Source: Uranotaenia lowii (taxonomy: Eukaryota; Arthropoda; Insecta; Diptera; Culicidae). Taken from it: 64,000 nucleotides of DNA. The stretch lies in NCBI RefSeq assembly GCF_029784155.1, contig NC_073693.1, positions 358,871,825 to 358,935,824 of the forward strand, in the 5' to 3' direction. Numbering within the stretch: the stretch's first letter is position 1; each line of letters begins with the position of its first letter. The notes under the pieces are model-generated. The model saw nothing but the letters and a program-made list of their open reading frames with translations. It did not search any database and was not told where the DNA came from. The position numbers and the translations under genes are program-made. Positions 50,501 through 63,194 of the stretch are shown here, piece by piece.

Positions 50501-53500
50501 GACAAAAATGACAAAAATGACAAAAATGACAAAAATGACAAAAATGACAAAAATGACAAAAATGACAAAAATGACAAAAATGACAAAAATGACAAAAATG
50601 ACAAAAATGACAAAAATGACAAAAATGACAAAAATGACAAAAATGACAAAAATGACAAAAATGACAAAAATGACAAAAATGACAAAAATGACAAAAATGA
50701 CAAAAATGACAAAAATGACAAAAATGACAAAAATGACAAAAATGACAAAAATGACAAAAATGACAAAAATGACAAAAATGACAAAAATGACAAAAATGAC
50801 AAAAATGACAAAAATGACAAAAATGACAAAAATGACAAAAATGACAAAAATGACAAAAATGACAAAAATGACAAAAATGACAAAAATGACAAAAATGACA
50901 AAAATGACAAAAATGACAAAAATGACAAAAATGACAAAAATGACAAAAATGACAAAAATGACAAAAATGACAAAAATGACAAAAATGACAAAAATGACAA
51001 AAATGACAAAAATGACAAAAATGACAAAAATGACAAAAATGACAAAAATGACAAAAATGACAAAAATGACAAAAATGACAAAAATGACAAAAATGACAAA
51101 AATGACAAAAATGACAAAAATGACAAAAATGACAAAAATGACAAAAATGACAAAAATGACAAAAATGACAAAAATGACAAAAATGACAAAAATGACAAAA
51201 ATGACAAAAATGACAAAAATGACAAAAATGACAAAAATGACAAAAATGACAAAAATGACAAAAATGACAAAAATGACAAAAATGACAAAAATGACAAAAA
51301 TGACAAAAATGACAAAAATGACAAAAATGACAAAAATGACAAAAATGACAAAAATGACAAAAATGACAAAAATGACAAAAATGACAAAAATGACAAAAAT
51401 GACAAAAATGACAAAAATGACAAAAATGACAAAAATGACAAAAATGACAAAAATGACAAAAATGACAAAAATGACAAAAATGACAAAAATGACAAAAATG
51501 ACAAAAATGACAAAAATGACAAAAATGACAAAAATGACAAAAATGACAAAAATGACAAAAATGACAAAAATGACAAAAATGACAAAAATGACAAAAATGA
51601 CAAAAATGACAAAAATGACAAAAATGACAAAAATGACAAAAATGACAAAAATGACAAAAATGACAAAAATGACAAAAATGACAAAAATGACAAAAATGAC
51701 AAAAATGACAAAAATGACAAAAATGACAAAAATGACAAAAATGACAAAAATGACAAAAATGACAAAAATGACAAAAATGACAAAAATGACAAAAATGACA
51801 AAAATGACAAAAATGACAAAAATGACAAAAATGACAAAAATGACAAAAATGACAAAAATGACAAAAATGACAAAAATGACAAAAATGACAAAAATGACAA
51901 AAATGACAAAAATGACAAAAATGACAAAAATGACAAAAATGACAAAAATGACAAAAATGACAAAAATGACAAAAATGACAAAAATGACAAAAATGACAAA
52001 AATGACAAAAATGACAAAAATGACAAAAATGACAAAAATGACAAAAATGACAAAAATGACAAAAATGACAAAAATGACAAAAATGACAAAAATGACAAAA
52101 ATGACAAAAATGACAAAAATGACAAAAATGACAAAAATGACAAAAATGACAAAAATGACAAAAATGACAAAAATGACAAAAATGACAAAAATGACAAAAA
52201 TGACAAAAATGACAAAAATGACAAAAATGACAAAAATGACAAAAATGACAAAAATGACAAAAATGACAAAAATGACAAAAATGACAAAAATGACAAAAAT
52301 GACAAAAATGACAAAAATGACAAAAATGACAAAAATGACAAAAATGACAAAAATGACAAAAATGACAAAAATGACAAAAATGACAAAAATGACAAAAATG
52401 ACAAAAATGACAAAAATGACAAAAATGACAAAAATGACAAAAATGACAAAAATGACAAAAATGACAAAAATGACAAAAATGACAAAAATGACAAAAATGA
52501 CAAAAATGACAAAAATGACAAAAATGACAAAAATGACAAAAATGACAAAAATGACAAAAATGACAAAAATGACAAAAATGACAAAAATGACAAAAATGAC
52601 AAAAATGACAAAAATGACAAAAATGACAAAAATGACAAAAATGACAAAAATGACAAAAATGACAAAAATGACAAAAATGACAAAAATGACAAAAATGACA
52701 AAAATGACAAAAATGACAAAAATGACAAAAATGACAAAAATGACAAAAATGACAAAAATGACAAAAATGACAAAAATGACAAAAATGACAAAAATGACAA
52801 AAATGACAAAAATGACAAAAATGACAAAAATGACAAAAATGACAAAAATGACAAAAATGACAAAAATGACAAAAATGACAAAAATGACAAAAATGACAAA
52901 AATGACAAAAATGACAAAAATGACAAAAATGACAAAAATGACAAAAATGACAAAAATGACAAAAATGACAAAAATGACAAAAATGACAAAAATGACAAAA
53001 ATGACAAAAATGACAAAAATGACAAAAATGACAAAAATGACAAAAATGACAAAAATGACAAAAATGACAAAAATGACAAAAATGACAAAAATGACAAAAA
53101 TGACAAAAATGACAAAAATGACAAAAATGACAAAAATGACAAAAATGACAAAAATGACAAAAATGACAAAAATGACAAAAATGACAAAAATGACAAAAAT
53201 GACAAAAATGACAAAAATGACAAAAATGACAAAAATGACAAAAATGACAAAAATGACAAAAATGACAAAAATGACAAAAATGACAAAAATGACAAAAATG
53301 ACAAAAATGACAAAAATGACAAAAATGACAAAAATGACAAAAATGACAAAAATGACAAAAATGACAAAAATGACAAAAATGACAAAAATGACAAAAATGA
53401 CAAAAATGACAAAAATGACAAAAATGACAAAAATGACAAAAATGACAAAAATGACAAAAATGACAAAAATGACAAAAATGACAAAAATGACAAAAATGAC

Positions 53501-56221
53501 AAAAATGACAAAAATGACAAAAATGACAAAAATGACAAAAATGACAAAAATGACAAAAATGACAAAAATGACAAAAATGACAAAAATGACAAAAATGACA
53601 AAAATGACAAAAATGACAAAAATGACAAAAATGACAAAAATGACAAAAATGACAAAAATGACAAAAATGACAAAAATGACAAAAATGACAAAAATGACAA
53701 AAATGACAAAAATGACAAAAATGACAAAAATGACAAAAATGACAAAAATGACAAAAATGACAAAAATGACAAAAATGACAAAAATGACAAAAATGACAAA
53801 AATGACAAAAATGACAAAAATGACAAAAATGACAAAAATGACAAAAATGACAAAAATGACAAAAATGACAAAAATGACAAAAATGACAAAAATGACAAAA
53901 ATGACAAAAATGACAAAAATGACAAAAATGACAAAAATGACAAAAATGACAAAAATGACAAAAATGACAAAAATGACAAAAATGACAAAAATGACAAAAA
54001 TGACAAAAATGACAAAAATGACAAAAATGACAAAAATGACAAAAATGACAAAAATGACAAAAATGACAAAAATGACAAAAATGACAAAAATGACAAAAAT
54101 GACAAAAATGACAAAAATGACAAAAATGACAAAAATGACAAAAATGACAAAAATGACAAAAATGACAAAAATGACAAAAATGACAAAAATGACAAAAATG
54201 ACAAAAATGACAAAAATGACAAAAATGACAAAAATGACAAAAATGACAAAAATGACAAAAATGACAAAAATGACAAAAATGACAAAAATGACAAAAATGA
54301 CAAAAATGACAAAAATGACAAAAATGACAAAAATGACAAAAATGACAAAAATGACAAAAATGACAAAAATGACAAAAATGACAAAAATGACAAAAATGAC
54401 AAAAATGACAAAAATGACAAAAATGACAAAAATGACAAAAATGACAAAAATGACAAAAATGACAAAAATGACAAAAATGACAAAAATGACAAAAATGACA
54501 AAAATGACAAAAATGACAAAAATGACAAAAATGACAAAAATGACAAAAATGACAAAAATGACAAAAATGACAAAAATGACAAAAATGACAAAAATGACAA
54601 AAATGACAAAAATGACAAAAATGACAAAAATGACAAAAATGACAAAAATGACAAAAATGACAAAAATGACAAAAATGACAAAAATGACAAAAATGACAAA
54701 AATGACAAAAATGACAAAAATGACAAAAATGACAAAAATGACAAAAATGACAAAAATGACAAAAATGACAAAAATGACAAAAATGACAAAAATGACAAAA
54801 ATGACAAAAATGACAAAAATGACAAAAATGACAAAAATGACAAAAATGACAAAAATGACAAAAATGACAAAAATGACAAAAATGACAAAAATGACAAAAA
54901 TGACAAAAATGACAAAAATGACAAAAATGACAAAAATGACAAAAATGACAAAAATGACAAAAATGACAAAAATGACAAAAATGACAAAAATGACAAAAAT
55001 GACAAAAATGACAAAAATGACAAAAATGACAAAAATGACAAAAATGACAAAAATGACAAAAATGACAAAAATGACAAAAATGACAAAAATGACAAAAATG
55101 ACAAAAATGACAAAAATGACAAAAATGACAAAAATGACAAAAATGACAAAAATGACAAAAATGACAAAAATGACAAAAATGACAAAAATGACAAAAATGA
55201 CAAAAATGACAAAAATGACAAAAATGACAAAAATGACAAAAATGACAAAAATGACAAAAATGACAAAAATGACAAAAATGACAAAAATGACAAAAATGAC
55301 AAAAATGACAAAAATGACAAAAATGACAAAAATGACAAAAATGACAAAAATGACAAAAATGACAAAAATGACAAAAATGACAAAAATGACAAAAATGACA
55401 AAAATGACAAAAATGACAAAAATGACAAAAATGACAAAAATGACAAAAATGACAAAAATGACAAAAATGACAAAAATGACAAAAATGACAAAAATGACAA
55501 AAATGACAAAAATGACAAAAATGACAAAAATGACAAAAATGACAAAAATGACAAAAATGACAAAAATGACAAAAATGACAAAAATGACAAAAATGACAAA
55601 AATGACAAAAATGACAAAAATGACAAAAATGACAAAAATGACAAAAATGACAAAAATGACAAAAATGACAAAAATGACAAAAATGACAAAAATGACAAAA
55701 ATGACAAAAATGACAAAAATGACAAAAATGACAAAAATGACAAAAATGACAAAAATGACAAAAATGACAAAAATGACAAAAATGACAAAAATGACAAAAA
55801 TGACAAAAATGACAAAAATGACAAAAATGACAAAAATGACAAAAATGACAAAAATGACAAAAATGACAAAAATGACAAAAATGACAAAAATGACAAAAAT
55901 GACAAAAATGACAAAAATGACAAAAATGACAAAAATGACAAAAATGACAAAAATGACAAAAATGACAAAAATGACAAAAATGACAAAAATGACAAAAATG
56001 ACAAAAATGACAAAAATGACAAAAATGACAAAAATGACAAAAATGACAAAAATGACAAAAATGACAAAAATGACAAAAATGACAAAAATGACAAAAATGA
56101 CAAAAATGACAAAAATGACAAAAATGACAAAAATGACAAAAATGACAAAAATGACAAAAATGACAAAAATGACAAAAATGACAAAAATGACAAAAATGAC
56201 AAAAATGACAAAAATGACAAA
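44533..56221. repeat. Giant 9-bp satellite (AAAAATGAC)n, ~1,300 copies
   Basis: About 11.69 kb of head-to-tail aaaaatgac. One-base length changes occur only near the left end (at about 44873, 45098, 45163 and 45530). From about 45535 to 56221 no substitution or net length change was noticed over roughly 1,187 units. Two plus-strand frames (MTK, NDK) and all three minus-strand frames (VIF, SFL, CHF) are free of stops, which creates spurious giant open frames. The right end is cut by a transposon at 56222. Confidence 0.97.
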
Positions 56222-57225
56222 CACGCAGCGAAAAGATTTTTTATTTCAAAGGAAAGTGCCGCGAAAACAAAGGATTTTTTCCTTTGATTTTGGGATAAAT
56301 AAAAATTTCTTTGTTTCAAATGCATTTTCGTTAATTTCAAAGAATTTTTCTTTTGAAAAATCTTTGATTCAAAAGATTGATACTTTGATACAAAAAACAG
56401 TTTCCTTTGATTCAAAGTTGCTTTCTTTTGCCACAAGGTGATTTAATTTAGATTTAAAAGCATTTATTCATTGAATCATTTTCTATTTATTCCAATTGGA
56501 AGCATTATTTTCTGTTGTTTTGAAATTCCTATTAGGAATTTGAAATAATAAAAAGAAAGGATTTTAAATTTTAAATTTATTTTTATTCACAAATTAATGA
56601 AACACTGGGTCACACACTGGTTCACTTTAATCGAATCATCCGGTTGAAATTTTCGTGGACCTGATCGCTGGATTGGAGCGGTGTCACCTCGGTTGAGGTA
56701 TTTAGGGACTTGGAAAACCATCTATCGGCCGTGGTCCTGAAAAATTTCAAGCACTTATTGAAATTCTTCAACATTCATTCTTTAATTAACATAAACTTAC
56801 CATACTTTATCCTGAATCCTCATAACTAAGCTAAATCTGATCCACATTTTCACACAACCAGCCAAACCGATTTTTCGTTTTAAATTCTTCTTGCTCAATG
56901 CAAAAAACCTTCTAAGTTTGAAGTTTTTATTTTAAGAAATTATTCCTTTGCATTGAATACATTTTTCTTTGGTTAAAAGAAAATTTACTTTGTTTTCAAA
57001 TAAATATGCAATTGATCAAATGTCTTTTGAATCAAAGGATTTGTTTAAAATCAAAGTCCAAAATTATTCGATTCAAAAAATTAATTCTTTCTTTCAAAAA
57101 TTATTTCTTTGAAACAAAACCATAATTCATTGATTCAAAGAATACAGGAGATTGAATCGAAAAAATTAATTTTTTGAATCAAAGTCAGTTTTATTTTGTT
57201 TCAAAATCCAAATTTTCTCTGCGTG
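56222..57225. mobile_element. CAC-ended transposon inserted in the satellite, with subterminal ATTCAAAG repeats
   Basis: The element starts CACGCAGCGAAAA and ends, on the minus strand, CACGCAGAGAAAA. Pure satellite flanks it on both sides. The satellite phase shifts by 2 bases across the insertion, so the target duplication would be 2 bp (AA), or 2 plus a multiple of 9. Both ends (about 200-330 bp each) are packed with tttgattcaaag-like palindromes. CAC termini, a 2-bp duplication and subterminal repeats resemble CMC/EnSpm elements, but this is an inference. No transposase is visible. The centre carries a spliced, gene-like structure on the minus strand. Confidence 0.75.
56622..56847 (-). CDS. 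Candidate spliced 53-residue reading frame inside the transposon
   Basis: On the minus strand an ATG at 56847 opens MWIRFSLVMRIQDKV. It meets a strong donor, TATG|GTAAGT, at 56800. A 64-bp intron (56800-56737) ends GAAATTTTTCAG. The next exon continues in frame through TADRWFSKSLNTSTE to a TGA at 56624-56622, followed within about 45 bases by AATAAA on the minus strand. The frame is open for some 30 further codons upstream of the ATG. It may be the end of a captured host gene or the remnant of a transposase gene. No family is recognised, and the size allows chance. Confidence 0.35.
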
Positions 57226-58142
57226 AAAATGACAAAAATGACAAAAATGACAAAAATGACAAAAATGACAAAAATGACAAAAATGACAAAAATGACAAAA
57301 ATGACAAAAATGACAAAAATGACAAAAATGACAAAAATGACAAAAATGACAAAAATGACAAAAATGACAAAAATGACAAAAATGACAAAAATGACAAAAA
57401 TGACAAAAATGACAAAAATGACAAAAATGACAAAAATGACAAAAATGACAAAAATGACAAAAATGACAAAAATGACAAAAATGACAAAAATGACAAAAAT
57501 GACAAAAATGACAAAAATGACAAAAATGACAAAAATGACAAAAATGACAAAAATGACAAAAATGACAAAAATGACAAAAATGACAAAAATGACAAAAATG
57601 ACAAAAATGACAAAAATGACAAAAATGACAAAAATGACAAAAATGACAAAAATGACAAAAATGACAAAAATGACAAAAATGACAAAAATGACAAAAATGA
57701 CAAAAATGACAAAAATGACAAAAATGACAAAAATGACAAAAATGACAAAAATGACAAAAATGACAAAAATGACAAAAATGACAAAAATGACAAAAATGAC
57801 AAAAATGACAAAAATGACAAAAATGACAAAAATGACAAAAATGACAAAAATGACAAAAATGACAAAAATGACAAAAATGACAAAAATGACAAAAATGACA
57901 AAAATGACAAAAATGACAAAAATGACAAAAATGACAAAAATGACAAAAATGAAAAAAAATGACAAAAATCCAAAAATGACAAAAATGACAAAAATGACAA
58001 AAATGACAAAAATGACAAAAATGACAAGAATGACAAAAATCACAAAAATGACAAAAATGACAAAAATGACAAAAATGACAAAAATGACAAAAATGACAAA
58101 AATGACAAAAATGACAAAAATGACAAAAATGACAAAAATGAC
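57226..58142. repeat. (AAAAATGAC)n satellite, right of the transposon
   Basis: The same unit and orientation as the large array, perfect up to about 57945. A patch with indels and substitutions (57950-58040) follows, then clean units to 58142. This is the far side of the array split by the transposon. Confidence 0.95.
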
Positions 58143-59900
58143 AAAAATGTCAAAAATGTCTCAAATGTCAAAAATGTCAAAAATGTCAATAATGTCAAAA
58201 ATGTCAAAAATGTCAAAAATTTAAAAAATGTCAAAAGTGTCAGCAATGTCAAAAATGTCAAAAATGTCAAAAATGTCAAAAATGTCAAAAATGTCAAAAA
58301 TGTCAAAAATGTCAAAAATGTCAAAAATGTCAAAAATGTCAAAAATGTCAAAAATGTCAAAAATGTCAAAAATGTCAAAAATGTCAAAAATGTCAAAAAT
58401 GTCAAAAATGTCAAAAATGTCAAAAATGTCAAAAATGTCAAAAATGTCAAAAATGTCAAAAATGTCAAAAATGTCAAAAATGTCAAAAATGTCAAAAATG
58501 TCAAAAATGTCAAAAATGTCAAAATGTCAAAAATGTCAAAAATGTCAAAAATGTCAAAAATGTCAAAAATGTCAAAAATGTCAAAAATGTCAAAAATGTC
58601 AAAAATGTCAAAAATGTCAAAAATGTCAAAAATGTCAAAAATGTCAAAAATGTCAAAAATGTCAAAAATGTCAAAAATGTCAAAAATGTCAAAAATGTCA
58701 AAAATGTCAAAAATGTCAAAAATGTCAAAAATGTCAAAAATGTCAAAAATGTCAAAAATGTCAAAAATGTCAAAAATGTCAAAAATGTCAAAAATGTCAA
58801 AAATGTCAAAAATGTCAAAAATGTCAAAAATGTCAAAAATGTCAAAAATGTCAAAAATGTCAAAAATGTCAAAAATGTCAAAAATGTCAAAAATGTCAAA
58901 AATGTCAAAAATGTCAAAAATGTCAAAAATGTCAAAAATGTCAAAAATGTCAAAAAAGTCAAAAATGTAAAAAATGTCAAAAATGTCAAAAATGTCAAAA
59001 ATGTCAAAAATGTAAAAAATGTCAAAAATGTCAAAAATGTCAAAAATGTCAAAAATGTCAAAAATGTCAAAAATGTCAAAAATGTCAAAAATGTCAAAAA
59101 TGTCAAAAATGTCAAAAATGTCAAAAATGTCAAAAATGTCAAAAATGTCAAAAATGTCAAAAATGTCAAGAATGTCAAAAATATCAAAAATATCAAAAAT
59201 GTCAAAAAATGTCAAAAATGTCAAAAATGTCAAAAATGTCAAAAATGTCTCAAATGTCAAAAATGTCAAAAATGTCAAAAATGTCAAAAATGTCAAAAAT
59301 TTCAAAAATGTCAAAAGTGTCAAAAATGTCAAAAATGTCAAAAATGACAAAAATTTTAAAAAATGTCAAAAATGTCAAAAATCTCAAAAATCTCAAAAAT
59401 CTCAAAAATGTCAAAAATGTCAAAAATGTCAAAAATGTCAAATAAGTCAAAAATGTCAAAAATGTCAAAAATGTCAAAAATGACAAAAATGTCAAAAATG
59501 TCAAAAATGTCAAAAATGTCAAAAATGTCAAAAATGTCAAAAATGTCAAAAATGTCAAAAATGTCAAAAATGTCAAAAATGTCAAAAATGTCAAAAATGT
59601 CAAAAATGTCAAAAATGTCAAAAATGTCAAAAATGTCAAAAATGTCAAAAATGTCAAAAATGTCAAAAATGTCAAAAATGTCAAAAATGTCAAAAATGTC
59701 AAAAATGTCAAAAATGTCAAAAATGTCAAAAATGTCAAAAATGTCAAAAAAGTCAAAAATGTCAAAAATGTCAAAAATGTCAAAAATGTCAAAAATGTCA
59801 AAAATGTCAAAAATGTCAAAAATGTCAAAAATGTCAAAAATGTCAAAAATGACAAAAATGATAAAAATGTCAAAAATGTTAAAAATTTCAAAAATGTAAC
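58143..59900. repeat. (AAAAATGTC)n satellite, single-base derivative of the neighbouring array
   Basis: At 58143 the unit changes from aaaaatgac to aaaaatgtc and stays so for about 195 units. Variant units are clustered at 58159-58235, 58952-59015, 59165-59190, 59248-59335 and 59340-59445. On this unit all three plus-strand frames are open and one minus-strand frame gains TGA stops, so long frames such as (MSK)n are not genes. Confidence 0.95.
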
Positions 59901-60060
59901 AAATGTAAACAATTTCAGGAATGTCAAAAATCTATAATGTCAAAAATGTCAAAATTTCAAAATTGTCAAAAAAGGAAAAATGTAAAAAATGTCAAGACTG
60001 TCATAACTGTCAAAAATGTCAAAATTTTTAAAAATATCAAATATGTCAAATATGAGAATT
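59901..60060. repeat. Degenerate edge of the 9-bp satellite
   Basis: Imperfect tgtcaaaaa units with increasing substitutions lead out of the array to unique sequence near 60060. Confidence 0.8.
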
Positions 60061-62440
60061 TCAAACTTTCTCCTTCTGGATCTAAAAGCTGCAGAACTCA
60101 ATTGCTTATGCAACTCGTTCTCGGAACGAAAGCTGTGATTAGGTATTTGATTCGAACGGAAAAGATTCAACCACCAGCATGAGCACAAAGAATTATGAGA
60201 TTTGGCTTCGAATTAGACCCGACGGAGTCTTCAGAGAAAAATGAATCTGCTGCCAAACGATGCTTTCCTTTGATTTTTGCACTAGAAAACAAACATGGTG
60301 CATATTAGCATATCAGAGAAACAAAGCTGCACTATTGTAAGATTTAAAAACAAACATAAGTAGAGCTGTATGCAGAGAGCTGAAGATAGTTTTGCTAGTT
60401 ATCAACTGTTAATATCATTCCTTTCTTATATAGGGTGTCCCATTATGTACAAGTACGATTTTGATACAACCCTGATCATTCCATTCCGAAGGACGATTAT
60501 ACAGCTTTTTCCCGCTGTGTTATGTTGTTTACAGTTCAACTTTAAAAGCTGTATATCGTGAGCTTCATTTTCCCAGAAAAAAAATTTGTTTTTATCACTT
60601 ACAAGTTTTCGTTCAACCATTTAGTTTTCAAAAATACACTCCATTTTATTGCAATCCAACAGTTTTTCAAAAGCAAAAAATCGCTTTAAACTCGAATACT
60701 TAAGCGTGCGGAAAATTCCTACTTAAGGTTGACCGAACAGCTACCAAATTTACTCTCAATAATGGCAAATCAGGATGTAATACCATTCAATAAAAACACG
60801 ATTGTAGGCATCACATTGGGGACGGAAATGGCACAAAGAATCCGGGTTCGGCACCCGTTGAGCAGTTTAGCCTTAAATTTCTCCATTCATCATCATCTTC
60901 ACCATCATTTTGTTGTCGCCTGAGAGTGGTGGCAGTGATTTGATTATCGACAATTTGCTGCCGCCTGGACAAAAACTTTTCCGATTACGGTCTGAAAGGT
61001 CAAATTTGAATGGAAATTAAGAAAGAATTTTATTGAGAGTTTTGATGGGATCAAAAATCGCCATAATTTTTTTTTAAATGACGTTTTTTGAACTAAAAAT
61101 TTTACGTAGATAAGCAGAAAATTGTAGAAATTTCATGTCAAAACTCAAATTTCACAAACTTTCCATACGACATTTCAAGAGCAATTGAGGAAAAAGTTCA
61201 ATCCAGTTCTAATTCAAATGGGGCCCCATGGCACTTACCCGATTCCGGTCAAGTGTGAAATAATTTCACCGTCGTCCTTTTTCCATTGGATTAAGCATCA
61301 TGCTTTATGACATCCCTTCCGTCATCTTTGCCTCCATAAAAAGGAGAGCGCTCCTTTCTGAGATCGTCCGCTCGCTCCCACGGATTAAAGTTAACGACCC
61401 CATATTTTCAACTTTATACAGTCCTTCAAAAAGAGTAGAAGCAAAAAAAAAAGGTGGTGTCCAAAGTTGATTTCTTCTATTTTATTATTGGAAAACTTGG
61501 TGCCCTTTTCGAAGAAAACTCGATGAATCAACTCTGGGGATCAAATCGGGGAATTGCACACAAAAGTATTTGCCATTGTCATTGATTCGATTTTGATTCG
61601 AGCAAAGCAATCTAGGAATGGATGTTTTTACAGCCAAGCGTCCGACATTATATTTGAATGGGCCAAAAAGCGATCAAACTATGTAGGTGGGTAGGTTGGA
61701 AGCTAGAACACATGGCTTGCTGCGCTCACTAACTCGCCAGGACTGTAATGTGAGATGATTAAATCGAATTGTGTCGAACTCAAAATGGACAACCTCAGTC
61801 ACCCACGCAAATTTTCTATGAAGGTTCAAGTTGTTGGTATGGGAAACGTTTCGGAAATATTGTCATCACATCCCCGAAAACAAAGCAGGCGTACGTGATA
61901 ATTGGGAATCAGATTGGTCGCATTTCGATGCGACCATGCATGCCAAGAGTAGGTAGGTTGGTACCTATTTCGTTGATTGCGTCGGTCGCTCCAAAATGGA
62001 ATTACGGCTCTAGCGATGGTTAACGAATTTAGTTGTTTGTACAACAATCACACGAAATAAACATTCCGCCAATTTGGGTTGGAATGATGGGTCTGGTTAT
62101 GTTAACATGATTGGACAGATTGATTTGGAAAATATTTAGAACCATCCTTTTTTGTCTAAAGTAATCAAATAATAAAATAATAAAATTTCATGAAACATTG
62201 AACTTACATTCAAGATTTGATACAAGATTACAACTATTAAGGAGTGGAAGCGTTAGAAAATGGCACCTATTCATAGAGGTAAATGATAAGTGTTTGGAAA
62301 AAAAATCATGGAGTCACAGATTTTTTTTTCGAGAACTTTGGTGTTGCATTTGTTTATTTAAGAAAGTTGTTAAGGATGTTAAGACACACAATTTTTCGAA
62401 CATGTCAAGTTCATGTTTCATCTATGGAACTAGATAAACT
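60061..62440. other. Unassigned, mostly single-copy-looking sequence
   Basis: No gene is recognised. Open frames of up to 84 codons (for example 61769-62020) lack domains. The segment 60434-60600 begins with tagggtgtcccatta, a phrase seen at the ends of some mariner-type elements, but no partner end was found. Parts near 60,740-60,960, 61,230-61,400 and 61,640-62,030 are less AT-rich and could be conserved non-coding DNA. Confidence 0.4.
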
Positions 62441-62504
62441 TAATAAAGACGAACACGAAATGATTGCGCCACATTCAACAGGGCATAACTTTTTTGCCAT
62501 TGGT

Positions 62505-63192
62505 TAAAAATCAACCAAATTTTGCACACATGCTCATTGATGTGTATGTGTATTGTTTACATGCTGTCAAACTCGAAGTGAACCAACGCGAGTCGAGAGA
62601 ACAAATTCTTTCCAAAAACTTGAAATTTCCTGACCTGTCGCATCGGCATCGCATCGGAAAAATGTTGAACGTTCACTATTCAACCGTCTCCAGAGTGTTG
62701 AACCGGAACCGGAACCGGAGACCAAAAAGACGGAGGGAAAAGTGAATCAGATGATTCAATCAAATCTCAACGTCTCAAGCCGTGATTTGGCTTAAGAAAT
62801 CGGCATATTGCAGAGCTACATCCAGAATGACAAGATGAGAGCTGGACTACAAACATACAAGGTTCAGAACTTCCCAAACCACGAAGAGCGGCAACAATCG
62901 ACGGCTAATACTCGGGCACAGAAGCTCTACGAAAAGATGCTGACAAAACATGGCTGCTGTGTGATGGACGACAAAACGTATATAAAAGCCGATTTTAATC
63001 AAATTCCGGGGTTGGAGTTTTTCACCGGCAAGAGCAAGTTTTATGTGAACAACAAATTTAAGAAGAAGAAAATGTCGAAGTTCGCCTCCAAGTATCTCGT
63101 TTGACAGGCCTTCTGCTCTTGCGGACTGAGGAGTGAGCCTTTCGTGACAAAGGGCATAGTAAATGGCGAGATCTACAAACCCGAGTGGGTTG
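62505..63192 (+). pseudogene. Tc1/mariner-superfamily transposase, decayed and truncated
   Basis: The plus strand first encodes a helix-turn-helix DNA-binding part (RIGKMLNVHYSTVSRVLNR near 62650-62710). A frame break follows, then DLAXEIGILQSYIQNDK near 62780 and KVQNFPNHEERQQ near 62860. The catalytic-domain start is CCVMDDKTYIKADFNQ near 62957-63000, with the first catalytic Asp. KMSKFASKYLV is followed by TGA at 63102, where related proteins have Trp (LVWQAICSCG). Translation resumes as QAFCSCGLRSEPFVTKG and stops being recognisable after GEIYKPEW near 63190. The rest of the DDE/D domain is absent, and a different repeat begins there. It is inactive. The exact DD(x)D clade is not assigned. 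Confidence 0.85.
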
Positions 63193-63194
63193 TA

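Noticed and set aside
44420..56441. Giant open reading frames of 3,600-4,000 codons on both strands (MTK, SFL and VIF repeats)
   Set aside because: They are translations of the 9-bp satellite, which lacks stops in five of six frames. The several overlapping frames cannot all be genes, and nothing supports any of them.
57174..59927. Long open frames of NDK, MSK, TFL and DIF repeats
   Set aside because: The same artefact in the smaller arrays; frames change whenever a one-base slip occurs.
60434..60600. Mariner-like terminal sequence tagggtgtcccatta as the 5' end of the transposase at 62505
   Set aside because: No matching inverted end was found and the distance is too large. It may be chance or an orphan end.
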